This document shows, one piece after another, positions 54,724 through 63,465 of a stretch of DNA of 64,000 bases. The notes under the pieces are model-generated. The model saw nothing but the letters and a program-made list of their open reading frames with translations. It did not search any database and had not been told where the DNA came from. A program made the translations under genes and the position numbers. The stretch is from Devosia ginsengisoli (lineage in GTDB: Bacteria > Pseudomonadota > Alphaproteobacteria > Rhizobiales > Devosiaceae): contig NZ_JANQAJ010000009.1 of NCBI RefSeq assembly GCF_024707105.1, forward strand, positions 62,001-126,000, read 5' to 3'. The stretch's first letter is position 1. Each line of letters opens with the position of its first letter.

Positions 54724-55001
54724 GTGCGAGCATCATCTTCTGGGCGGTATCGGCAGCGCAGGTCATGCTGGCGCTGGCCATGGCGGCGGCCTGCTGGCGG
54801 TTGCTGCGCGGCCCCCGCGCGCAGGATCGCGTGCTGGCCGTGGACAGCCTCTATCTCAGCGCCATGCTTCTGCTGGTCACGGTCGGTATCCGCACCGAAA
54901 GCCTGTTCTATTTCGAGGCCGCCCTGGTGATCGGCATGCTCAGCTTCGTCTCCACAGTGGCGCTAGCCAAGTTCCTCATGCGCGGCGAGGTGATCGAATG
55001 A
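54720..55001 (+). CDS. MrpF subunit of the Na+/H+ antiporter
   Basis: This 93-residue protein has three membrane helices. The short loop after helix 1 carries RGPRAQDRVLAVD, the family's conserved polar motif with the Asp needed for sodium transport. The third helix reads FYFEAALVIGMLSFVSTVAL. It overlaps mrpE at the start and mrpG at the end. Confidence 0.93.
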   Translation: MSASIIFWAVSAAQVMLALAMAAACWRLLRGPRAQDRVLAVDSLYLSAMLLLVTVGIRTESLFYFEAALVIGMLSFVSTVALAKFLMRGEVIE

Positions 55002-55363
55002 GCGCATTGTCGGCACTTCCCGAATGGGCGGCGATACTGGTCGCGATACTGGTCCTGGCTGGCGCCGCCATCACCCTGATCGGCACGGTCGGGCTGATCC
55101 GGTTCCCCACCTTCTACATGCGCATCCACGCGCCGACCTTGGGCAGTAGCCTGGGCGCCGCGCTAGTGTTGCTCGCATCCTCGCTGTATTTCTCGATCGC
55201 GCTCGCACGGCCCATGCTGCACGAAGTACTGATCTTCGCATGCATCATCGTCACCACCCCGATCACCCTGATGCTTCTCGCCCGCTCGGCGCTCTATCGC
55301 GACAGGGCGGAGGGAAATGACGGCATACCGGCCATCGAACCGGTCAACCGCGACGACAACTGA
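54998..55363 (+). CDS. MrpG subunit of the Na+/H+ antiporter
   Basis: This 121-residue MnhG-type protein has three helices, with GTVGLIRFPTFYMRIHAPTLG in the loop region between the first two, the family hallmark. It is the last gene of the operon. The stop is followed after 18 bases by a strong terminator hairpin. Confidence 0.93.
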   Translation: MSALSALPEWAAILVAILVLAGAAITLIGTVGLIRFPTFYMRIHAPTLGSSLGAALVLLASSLYFSIALARPMLHEVLIFACIIVTTPITLMLLARSALYRDRAEGNDGIPAIEPVNRDDN

Positions 55364-55381
55364 CGCATGCCTGAAAAACAA

Positions 55382-55405
55382 AAACCCCCGGTTTCCCGGG
55401 GGTTT
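55382..55405. terminator. Terminator after mrpG and next to tRNA-Met
   Basis: AAACCCCCGG and CCGGGGGTTT form a ten-base stem with a TTTC loop. It ends the mrp operon. It also lies five bases past the 3' end of the minus-strand tRNA gene, so it can serve both directions. Confidence 0.88.
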
Positions 55406-55409
55406 AAAA

Positions 55410-55486
55410 TGGTAGCGAAGCCCAGATTTGAACTGGGGACACACGGATTATGATTCCGCTGCTCTAACCAACTGAGCTACTCCGCC
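55410..55486 (-). tRNA. tRNA-Met (anticodon CAT), elongator type
   Basis: The minus strand reads GGCGGAGTAGCTCAGTTGGT at the 5' end, with encoded CCA at the 3' end, 77 bases in all. The anticodon stem-loop is GCGGA-ATCATAA-TCCGT with anticodon CAT. The acceptor stem pairs with G-U at 1-72, and the D-arm and T-arm (GTTCAAATC loop) are complete. The paired 1-72 position excludes the initiator type. The sequence resembles the elongator Met tRNA of alphaproteobacteria rather than the lysidine-modified Ile tRNA, which also has CAT, though I cannot fully exclude the latter. Confidence 0.93.
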
Positions 55487-55565
55487 CCAAGGGGCAGCAC
55501 GGGTTTCCCCGAGCGACGCGCACTAACTAAGTTTAGCGCGGCGCGGTGTCAAGCACCAGAGGACC

Positions 55566-56255
55566 TCAATGTCGTCGCCCGGCAGGGCTGGCCACGGCAT
55601 CGCGCACCATTGCCAGATCGGCCTCGAATTTTGCCTGTTCCAGCGCCCGCGCCTCGGGGTCGCGGATACGCAGCAGATAGGATGGATGATTGGTGACGAA
55701 AAGCGTGGTTCCGTCCGCCAGCGTCATCGGTGTCCCGCGCAGCCTGCCGATGGTGACGCCCTTGCCGAGCAGGCTTTGCGCAGCCGTGGCGCCCAGCGCG
55801 ACGATGACCCTGGGCCGCACGAAACCGACCTCGAGGTTGAGCCAGAATTTGCAGGCCTGGATTTCGCCGGCATCTGGTCGCTGATGCAGTCGGCGCTTGC
55901 CGCGTGGCGTGAATTTGAAATGCTTGACTGCATTGGTGACATAGACACGGGCGCGATCGATACCGACCTTCTCCACCGCCTCATCCAGCACGCGTCCCGC
56001 CGGCCCGACAAAGGGCCTTCCGGCCAGGTCTTCCCGATCGCCGGGCTGTTCGCCGACGAACATCACTTCGGCCCGCTCCGGCCCTTCGCCAAACACCGCC
56101 TGCGTCGCATCCTTGTAGAGCGGACAGCGCCGGCAGCCCTGCACAGCCGCCCGCGCCTCGGCGAGGCTGGCAATGTCTTCATAGTCCTCTTCGGCAATGG
56201 TCGCACCACGCCGACGGCGCGCGACCTGCTGGTTTTTTTCGGGGTGAACGGTCAT
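55566..56255 (-). CDS. UdgX-type uracil-DNA glycosylase (covalent abasic-site binder)
   Basis: This 229-residue protein is of the family 4-like uracil-DNA glycosylases. Motif A is GEQPGDREDLAGRPFVGPAG (residues 68-87), with the UdgX-like QPGDRED in place of the usual PG.NED. Motif B is NHPSYLL (His190). An R-loop with KRRLH at residues 120-124 matches the KRRIH loop of mycobacterial UdgX, whose His forms a covalent bond to the abasic site after uracil excision. Fe-S cluster cysteines are seen at Cys41, Cys44 and Cys135; I cannot assign the fourth ligand. The start is the ATG at 56255, which has GGAGG five bases upstream; earlier ATGs lack one. Confidence 0.88.
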   Translation of the reverse strand: MTVHPEKNQQVARRRRGATIAEEDYEDIASLAEARAAVQGCRRCPLYKDATQAVFGEGPERAEVMFVGEQPGDREDLAGRPFVGPAGRVLDEAVEKVGIDRARVYVTNAVKHFKFTPRGKRRLHQRPDAGEIQACKFWLNLEVGFVRPRVIVALGATAAQSLLGKGVTIGRLRGTPMTLADGTTLFVTNHPSYLLRIRDPEARALEQAKFEADLAMVRDAVASPAGRRH

Positions 56256-56445
56256 CATCGCCTCCATCGCTTCATGACAAGCAATGACTTCCGAGCGGTA
56301 GCGGTTGCGTTGCCGTGATCCACGTCAATCGTTCACGAATCGATATCAGTCTGTCGGAATTGTAGCGCTGCCAAATCCGTCGTGGGTCCATTACATTTTG
56401 GTCAACACAAGGCGCGACACCAGCGCCACTTCAGGAGACACGATC

Positions 56446-57396
56446 ATGACCATCGAACTCGGAGGCATTCATCACCTCACAGCGGTTACAGCAGAGGCGA
56501 AGCAGAACCTGGCCTTCTATACCAAGACTCTGGGCATGCGGCTGATCAAGAAGACGGTCAACCAGGACGACACCACGGCCTATCACCTGTTCTATGGCGA
56601 CGGCGTGGCCTCGCCCGGCGCCGACCTGACCTTCTTCGATTTCCCCGCCGCCCGCGAACAGCGCGGCAACCACACGGTCGGCCGCACCGGCCTGCGCGTC
56701 GATAGCGAGGACAGCCTCAACTGGTGGAAGAACCACCTGCAGGAGCACAATGTCGGCACGTCAGCCATCAAGGAACGCAATGGCCAGCTCTCGCTCGATT
56801 TCGAGGATTTCGAAGGCCAGCGCTTCCGCATGGTGATCGACAGCGCCAACAAGGTCGTGCCCTGGGCCAAGTCGCCCGTGCCGGCAGAGCGGCAGATCAT
56901 CGGCTTGGGGCCGATCACCCTGTCGGTGCCGCGGCTCGACCGCACCGAGCGCGTGCTGACCGAGGTCATGAACATGCGCAAGGTGCGCGAATATACCATG
57001 ACCAGCCATACGCCCGAGACCCATGTCTACGAAATGGGCCCCGGCGGCCCCGGCGCCGAACTGCATGTGGTGGTCGATCCTGCCCTGGCTCCGGCCCGAC
57101 CCGGCGCCGGTGGCGTCCATCACGTCGCCTTCCGTACGCCGGACCAGGACAGTCTGCGCCAGTGGATCGAGCGGGTCGGCCGCGCCGGCCTGCGCAATAG
57201 TGGGGAGGTGGAGCGCTTCTACTTCACCTCGCTCTATTTCCGCGAGCCCAACGGCATCCTGTTCGAGATTGCCACCGACGTGCCCGGCTTTGCCGCTGAC
57301 GAGCCGATGGAAACGCTCGGGGAGAGCCTGGCTTTACCGCCTTTCCTCGAAGGGCGTCGGGCGAGTATCGAGGCGGGTTTGAAGCCGCTGGTTTAA
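56446..57396 (+). CDS. Ring-cleaving dioxygenase of the VOC (glyoxalase) superfamily
   Basis: This 316-residue extradiol-type dioxygenase consists of two glyoxalase modules. The N-module begins GGIHHLTAVTAEAKQNLAFY and the C-module has GGVHHVAFRTPDQDSLRQW, with His in each and Glu in NGILFEIATD as the expected iron ligands. It resembles the MhqO/LinE-type hydroquinone ring-cleaving enzymes. The start at 56446 follows CAGGAG seven bases upstream; an earlier ATG frame has no ribosome site. It is monocistronic and ends with a clear terminator. The substrate, such as a hydroquinone or substituted quinol, is a family-level guess. Confidence 0.87.
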   Translation: MTIELGGIHHLTAVTAEAKQNLAFYTKTLGMRLIKKTVNQDDTTAYHLFYGDGVASPGADLTFFDFPAAREQRGNHTVGRTGLRVDSEDSLNWWKNHLQEHNVGTSAIKERNGQLSLDFEDFEGQRFRMVIDSANKVVPWAKSPVPAERQIIGLGPITLSVPRLDRTERVLTEVMNMRKVREYTMTSHTPETHVYEMGPGGPGAELHVVVDPALAPARPGAGGVHHVAFRTPDQDSLRQWIERVGRAGLRNSGEVERFYFTSLYFREPNGILFEIATDVPGFAADEPMETLGESLALPPFLEGRRASIEAGLKPLV

Positions 57397-57400
57397 AAAC

Positions 57401-57426
57401 AAAGGCCGGGAGCAATCCCGGCCTTT
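57401..57426 (+). terminator. Rho-independent terminator after the ring-cleaving dioxygenase gene
   Basis: AAAGGCCGGG and CCCGGCCTTT form a ten-base stem with an AGCAAT loop, followed by CTACC. It starts five bases after the stop codon. Confidence 0.85.
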
Positions 57427-57458
57427 CTACCACGCCTCATGTTGTGGCTAAGCTCTGC

Positions 57459-59540
57459 CTACTCGCACGCCTCACTACTCGCGCTGACATCGCACCGATC
57501 GCTAGCCGTATCCGGCTTCAGCAGGCTGGCCGTCTGCACCAGTTGGATGAATTCGGCACGATAGCCGCTCTCATCGTCGCCCTTGCCCGAACGGGCCAGG
57601 GCTTCGATTTCGTCCCAATCGATGGCCGAGCCATAATTGGACCCCTTGAGCTTCTGCCCGAAAGCGGCCACGGCCGCGGCAAAGCGCATGTCGTCGCTGA
57701 CTTCGCCGATATCGCCGTAGACCACTTCCGGCGTTACCGGCTGTTCGATCAACTGGCTGACATCGCTGTTCGGCAGCTTGTAGCGCATGCGCAGGAACGC
57801 GATCTCGTCATCGCTGCCGGTATCAGCCTGGGCGCCATAGCGTAGTGGGTCGATCAGTTCGCCGCCCGAACCAACCGGGGTGATCTCATAGATCGCTGTC
57901 ACCGTGTGGCCAGCGCCGATATCGCCGGCATCCACCGCGTCATTGTTGAAATCCTCGCGGTTGAGCGCGCGGGTCTCATAGCCGATCAGCCGGTATTCGC
58001 TGACTGCGGCCGGGTTGAACTCGACCTGGATCTTCACATCCTTGGCGATCATGTCGAGCGTGCCGCCCATTTCCTCGACCAGCACCTTCTGGGCCTCGCG
58101 GAAGCTGGAAATGTAGCTGGCATTGCCATTGCCGTTCTGCGCCAGCGCCTGCATCGTCGCATCATCGAGATTGCCGCGGCCGAAGCCCAGCACCGACAGC
58201 GTCGTTCCGCTATCGCGCCTGGCCTTGATGAAGTCCTCGAGGTCATCGGGGTTGTCGATGCCGACATTGAAATCGCCATCGGTCGCCAGGATCACGCGAT
58301 TCGTGCCCCCGGCCACCCGACCCTGCTCGGCCAGCCGATAGGCCAGCTCGATCCCCGCCGCGCCCGCCGTGCTGCCGCCGGCCGCAAGCTGGTCCAGCGC
58401 CCCGGAGAATCTTCGCCTTTTCCGTCGCCACGGTCGGCTCCAGCACCACGCCGGCCGAGCCGGCATAGACCACGATGGACACGGTATCATTGGCCGAGAG
58501 CTGGTCGACCAGCAGGCCAAAGGCACGCTTGAGCAGCGGCAGCTTGTCCGCCTCGTCCATCGAGCCTGACGTATCGATCAGGAAGACCAGGTTGCTCGGC
58601 TTGTCCTCGCCGGCATCGGGCACATAGCCCTTGATGCCGATCTGCAGCAATTGCGTCTTCGGATTCCACGGCGTCGGATAGACGCCAATCGTCGGCTTGA
58701 ACGGCACCTGGGCGCTGTCGGCGGCCGGATAGGCATAGGGGAAATAGTTGATCATCTCTTCGATGCGCACCGCATCGGGCTCGGGCACATAGCCATCTTC
58801 CAGCATACGGCGCACATAGGAATAGCTGGCCGTGTCCACGTCGATCGAAAAGGTCGAAACCGGCTCCTCGGCCACCGCCTTGAGGCGCTGTTCGTCGAAG
58901 CTGGTAAAGGCGTCGCCGCTGGGCTGCGGCTGCATGGCGATCGACGGCATCGGCGCGGGCGAAGGCATGTAGAGCGCCTCGCTTTCCGCCATCCGGGCGG
59001 CAGGGGCCGCGCCAATCGACATCTGCTGCTTGGGAACGATACCGGCATTGCCGCCCGCCTGGGGCGCCACCGCATCCCGCGCTATATCGCTATCGGCAAG
59101 GCTATCATTCACCGGCGTCGGTTCCGGCGCAGTGACAGTTGTGCTGGTCGCGGGCGTCTCAGCCAGCTCTTCGGTCGCGGCCAGTTCGGTTGGTGGCTCG
59201 ACCAGTGCCGGCTGCTGCACGGCGACACCGGTCGGCGCCGTCATCGAGGTGGTCGAATAGAGCTGATAGCCAAGCGGCAGGACCAGCAGGGCAATGGCGG
59301 CAGTGCCGATGGGGAGACGCATGTCCATGATCGTTTTCCCTTTCCAGGAAGTGATGATGGACGTGAGACGCTGGCCCCAGTGATTTCCTTGGGACGCGGT
59401 TTCGTTTTTTTTTCTGCGCGGCCTCGAAGGCCGCCACACCAGCCGCCAGCGCACGCTTTTTTCGCCTCGGCGCGCGGATCGGGCGCGGCTGTGCCTTTGA
59501 GCCTGTTCAGTGGATCGTCATGCATATTGTCATCGCTCAT
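57459..59540 (-). CDS. YfbK-like von Willebrand factor A protein with membrane anchor (three frameshifts)
   Basis: The parts of one protein lie in three frames. A cytoplasmic leader (MSDDNMHDDPLNRL...) precedes a membrane helix (LPIGTAAIALLVLPLGYQLY) and a proline-rich linker. Next come a conserved pre-VWA region (FSIDVDTASYSYVRRML) and a VWA domain whose MIDAS begins LVFLIDTSGSMDEADK. A C-terminal DUF3520-type region ends SAIDWDEIEALARSGKGDD. Frame breaks fall at a six-T run (59457-59462), a nine-T run (59405-59413) and a CCCC run (58400-58403). Removing one base at each gives about 692 residues. The first ATG overlaps the sigma-factor stop (ATGA), which strongly supports the start at 59540. 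It is likely a periplasmic-facing protein linked to the ECF sigma factor. Confidence 0.78.
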
Positions 59541-60106
59541 AGCAGCCCCCTCAGGGTCTTGCGCGCCTCATGCACGTGCCAGGAGACCGTGGCCTCGCGC
59601 ACGCCCATGATTTCGGCCGCCGCCGCATGGCTCAATTCCTCCGCATAGACCAGCAGCACCGCGTCGCGCTGCTTTTCCGGCAATTGCCGCACCGCCGCCC
59701 AGAGCTGGCGACTGGTTGCCGCCTCTTCCTGCTCGGCCGGCTGGTCCTCGGGCACTATCTCGGCATAGGCATCGGCATATTTGCCCCGCCTCTTGCCGGC
59801 CCGTTGCATGTCGCGCACCGCATTGAGCGTGATCCGGTAGACCCAACTCGAAAAGGCGCTGCGTCCATCGAAGCCTGATATGGCGCTGCCCAGCTTCACG
59901 CAGACATCCTGCGCGACATCCTCGGCATCGGTGCGGTTGCCGCACCATTTCCAGGCCGTGCGATGGATGAGGTCATAGTGGTCCTCGATCAGCTCGGCAA
60001 AAGCCTCGGCATCGCCATTCTGCGCGCGCGCGACCAGCGCCCGCGTCACCGCCTGCGCCGCCTCGATCGGAGCTGCGGCAGTCAGTCCCATCACCAAGCC
60101 ATGCAC
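59537..60106 (-). CDS. ECF-type RNA polymerase sigma factor
   Basis: This 189-residue protein has sigma regions 2 and 4. Region 2 includes EDHYDLIHRTAWKWCGNRTD AEDVAQDVCVK (about residues 43-75, split here) and region 4 has LPEKQRDAVLLVYAEELSHA with AAAEIMGVREATVSWHVHEA (about 140-180). It directs polymerase to a specific promoter set. It overlaps the VWA protein gene by four bases, and no separate anti-sigma gene is visible. An internal ATG at 60091 is an alternative start. A possible target is the divergent small membrane protein gene, only 92 bases away. Confidence 0.9.
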   Translation of the reverse strand: MHGLVMGLTAAAPIEAAQAVTRALVARAQNGDAEAFAELIEDHYDLIHRTAWKWCGNRTDAEDVAQDVCVKLGSAISGFDGRSAFSSWVYRITLNAVRDMQRAGKRRGKYADAYAEIVPEDQPAEQEEAATSRQLWAAVRQLPEKQRDAVLLVYAEELSHAAAAEIMGVREATVSWHVHEARKTLRGLL

Positions 60107-60198
60107 CCGTGCCTACCTTTGGCGCTATTGTAATGGTAAGACGGCGCCCGAAACGCGATCCTTGGGTCGTATGCGCAGATTTATTTTTGAGGCCGATG

Positions 60199-60372
60199 AT
60201 GGACGAACCCAAGCTGAGCCCTTTCGCGCTGACCCGCTCGCGCATCGTCCTGCTGGTGCTCGGCGCCATCCTGGTGCTGATCGCCATCTCGACAGCCATG
60301 GGCGGCCTGTCTTCCTATCAGGAACTCAAGGAAGCCAGCGCCGCGGCGCAAGCAGAGACATCAGCACAATAG
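60199..60372 (+). CDS. Small single-pass membrane protein
   Basis: A 57-residue frame beginning MDEPKLSPFALTRSR and then a strong membrane helix (IVLLVLGAILVLIAISTAMGG), with a short helical polar tail rich in Ala and Glu. GAGG lies six bases upstream of the ATG at 60199. A longer frame to 60109 overlaps the region upstream of the sigma gene and is unlikely. No family is recognised. It is divergent from the sigma-factor gene and ends just before a repeat block. Confidence 0.6.
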   Translation: MDEPKLSPFALTRSRIVLLVLGAILVLIAISTAMGGLSSYQELKEASAAAQAETSAQ

Positions 60373-60381
60373 TCCGGGCTT

Positions 60382-60533
60382 CCCCTCTCCCCTTGCGGGG
60401 AGAGGGATAGAAAATCTGCGTTCAGCAGATTTGCGAGGGTGAGGGGTGCTGCGCCCTCCCATGCTTCAATACACCTGGAGATAACCCCTCATCCGCCCTT
60501 CGGGCACCTTCTCCCGCGAGGGGAGAAGGTGGC
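60382..60533. repeat. Mosaic intergenic repeat (RIME-like)
   Basis: Three hairpins stand in series. The first is CCCCTCTCCCC with GGGGAGAGGG. The second is AAATCTGC with GCAGATTT (60412-60432). The third is the block CCCCTCATCCGCCC to GGGGAGAAGGTG, which contains GCCCTTCGGGC and the arms CACCTTCTCCC/GGGGAGAAGGTG. This is the layout of rhizobial intergenic mosaic elements. It fills most of the gap between the small membrane protein gene and mnmA, and may end both transcripts. Confidence 0.75.
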
Positions 60534-60550
60534 ATGGTGGCTGTGGCGCG

Positions 60551-61701
60551 TTACGCCGCAAACACCTGCGGCACGGCCTCGGCGATAAAGCCGCCGCCCC
60601 ACACTTCGGACGTGGCGGTATCGTCGGCATAGAACACGCAGGCCTGCCCCGGCGAAATGCCGTATTCGCCTGATACCAGGGTCACGAACACCTCGCCATC
60701 CCGGCTCTGGATCACCGCCGGCTGCGGCCCGCGGGTCGAACGCACCTTGACCTCGACCGGGGCGCCGTTGCCTGTGCTCATCTCGCCGAGCGGCCTGGCA
60801 CCCAGCCAGTTCACGTCGCGCAGGCGCACCGTATGGGTCTTGAGCGCCTCGCGCGGACCGACGATCACGCGGCCCGTCTTGTGCTCGAGCTTGACCACGT
60901 AGAGCGGCTCGCCCGCGGCCACGCCCAGCCCCTTGCGCTGACCGATCGTGTAATTGACGATCCCTTCATGCGTGCCCAGCACACGGCCATCGAGGTGGAC
61001 GATCTCGCCACGTGCCACCGCCTCTGGATGCATCTTGCGAATGATGTCGGCATACTTGCCCTGCGGCACGAAGCAGATGTCCTGGCTATCGTGCTTGTCG
61101 GCGATTTCGAGCCCCATGTCGCGGGCCAGTTCGCGCACCTCGACCTTGCTCATGCCGCCCAGCGGAAAGCGCAGATAGTCGAGCTGCTCCTGCGTGGTGG
61201 CAAACAGGAAATAGGTCTGGTCGCGCTCGGCATCGACCGGGCGGAACAACTGCCGCCTGCCGTCTTCGCCCAGCCGGGACTGGACGTAATGGCCGGTGGC
61301 CAGCACGTCGGCGCCGAGGTCGCGCGCCACCTCCATCAGGTCGACGAACTTGACCGACTGGTTGCAGGCAATGCACGGCACCGGCGTCTCGCCCTGCTGA
61401 TAGGCATTGGCGAAAGGCGCAATCACACTCTTCTTGAAGCGCTCTTCGTAGTCGAGCACGTAATGGGGAATGCCCAAAGCCGCCGCCACGCGGCGCGCAT
61501 CGTGGATATCCTGCCCGGCGCAGCAGGCGCCCTTGCGGTGGATGGCCTCGCCATGATCGTAAAGCTGGAGGGTGACGCCGACGACGTCATAGCCCTGGCG
61601 GGCCAGCAGGCCGGCAACGACCGAGGAATCCACGCCCCCGACATCGCGACGACGACGCGCGTGTCTTCGGGACGCTTGGCAATATCAAGCGAGTTCAGCA
61701 T
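60551..61701 (-). CDS. mnmA: MnmA, tRNA-specific 2-thiouridylase (frameshifted in the P-loop)
   Basis: MnmA thiolates U34 of Lys, Glu and Gln tRNAs. The N-terminal P-loop reads VVVAMSG in one frame and continues [14 protein letters not shown] in another. The break is at a CCCCC run (61635-61639), where one added base restores the SGGVDSS PP-loop. The rest is typical: [14 protein letters not shown] with the catalytic Cys, [28 protein letters not shown], and the C-terminal beta domain. Corrected length is about 383 residues. Because MnmA is nearly essential in most bacteria and is otherwise perfect, the frameshift is most likely a sequence error. Confidence 0.9.
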
Positions 61702-61945
61702 CTTTCCAGTATCCGGTTGGGTTCAAGGGCCAGCGGACGAATTGAATTCGGGCTTCTACGCCTTTCCCTCGCCCCTCGCAACATTTGCCCGGCAGCTTTT
61801 GCCGCCTGCGCCTGCCAGCCGCTCGGCAGGCCGAGCTCGATCAGAACCAAGCAATTGAATTATAACGATTTTTCTATCAGCGCCAACTTGGCACCGGGCT
61901 TGCATCACTCTTGTCGGATTAGTCTCTTTGTTATGGGGCGCCTTC

Positions 61946-63453
61946 GTGGCATCACATCTGACCGTTACGACCACCACTGCCGGCGTCAGCAACAGCAAGA
62001 GCCTCAGCGCCTCTGCCGGCGCCGAAGGCCCGACCGACGTCTTTGCAGCTTTGCTCGGCACCGCCGCCCCCAAGACGAATACGGAAACACCGAAATCCTC
62101 CGAAGCCGGCCTCGGGCTCGGCAACGTAGTCAATCTGTCGCTCGGCTTCGGGGACGAAGGCGAGCAGGAGCAGGAGTCTGCCGACGCCGTGGCCGCCGCC
62201 ATCGACGCGGTCGTGCCCTTCCCGGGCGCGATGGAGGCCGTACCTGCTCTCGCCGACATCGCCAATACCCTGGCCGACCTCCAGGCCAGGCTCGATGCCG
62301 GCGAAGCGCTCGATCCCGAAACGCTGAAACAGCTCGAAGCCGCGCTGGCCGACCTGGCCGCGACGCTCGATATCGATCTCGATGCCCTACCCTCGCTCGA
62401 TGACCTCACCGCGCTCGTCACCGATATCCAGCCCGATGACACCAGCTTTGCCGCGCGCCTGACCGCCGCCTTCGGGCCTATTGCCGAAACCCTGTTCAGC
62501 GGCTCGGCTGCGCCAGAGGCGGATGCGGACCTCTCGGCGCTGATCAAATCGATCGGCGAAAAGCTCGCTGCCTTGCTTTCCTCACTCAACAATGGCGGGC
62601 TTGAAGCCGATCGCATGGCGCAGCTCGAACTCGCGGCCAATGCCGATACCGACCTCGAAGCTGCCCTCGCCCGACTGCTCAAGCCTACGGTCACCGTCGA
62701 TGCCAGCGCCGCCGCGCCGGCATTGGCTACGCCCGAACTCAAGCTGACCGAACCCGCCCTGACCGGGAAGGCCAGCGCCACACCGGACACTGCCGAAACG
62801 CCCGACGCACCGAAGCCGGCCTCGACCATTGCCGATACAGGCGGCAAACCTGCCGATCGCGGCGACACGGCGCCCAATGACAGGAAGCCGGCGGACAACC
62901 GTCCGCTCGCCGCTACGGTCGACAAGCAGCCCGATGCGCAGGCCAATCCACAGCCGGTCCAGGCGGCCCGCGTCGATATCGTGGCCGCGCCGCGCGTGGT
63001 GCAGGCCGGCTACCAGACCAGCCAGCAGCAGCTCAACCTGCCCCAGTTGGCCTTCGAGATCGTCCGCCAGGTCAATGATGGCAATACCCGCTTCCAGATC
63101 GTCTCGATCCGCCCGAACTGGGCCGCATCGACGTCAAGCTCGATATCGACAAATCAGGCCAGGTCCATGCCCGGCTGACCGTGGAAAAGGCCGAAACACT
63201 CGACCTGATGCAGCGCGACCAGCGCGGCCTGGAACGCGCCCTGCAGCAGGCCGGCCTCGACGGCGCCAAGACCAATCTCGAATTCTCGCTCAAGCAGAAC
63301 CCCTTCAGCGGGCAACAGGGGCAGGACGGCAGCGATGGCCGTACCCCGCTCTTCGGCGACGAGGTCTCGGCCGAGGCCGACGACATTGCGCCCCCCACAG
63401 TCAACCTCTACCGCGGCAGTCTCAGTGCCAGCGGCGTCAACATCATCGCGTAA
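61946..63453 (+). CDS. fliK: FliK, flagellar hook-length control protein (frameshifted)
   Basis: This alanine- and threonine-rich protein of about 502 residues has the FliK layout. A long low-complexity N-terminal region with charged repeats (for example LDAGEALDPETLKQLEAALA) precedes a C-terminal Flg_hook domain. The first part of that domain (NGNTRFQI) is in one frame. The conserved RLDPPELGRIDVKLDI block and the remainder (HARLTVEKAETLDLMQRDQ) are in the next frame, so one base is missing near 63100. I favour the GTG at 61946, preceded by GGGG seven bases upstream; a TTG at 61928 is possible. flgD follows 12 bases later with AAGGAG. Confidence 0.82.
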
Positions 63454-63465
63454 GGAGCAGGTGCC

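Noticed and set aside
55410..55486. tRNA-Ile with lysidine (also CAT anticodon)
   Set aside because: The overall sequence fits alphaproteobacterial elongator tRNA-Met better; only a search of identity elements could settle this fully.
60551..61701. mnmA as a true pseudogene
   Set aside because: Only one base is missing, in a C run inside the P-loop codons, and all other residues are conserved. Loss of this near-essential gene is unlikely.
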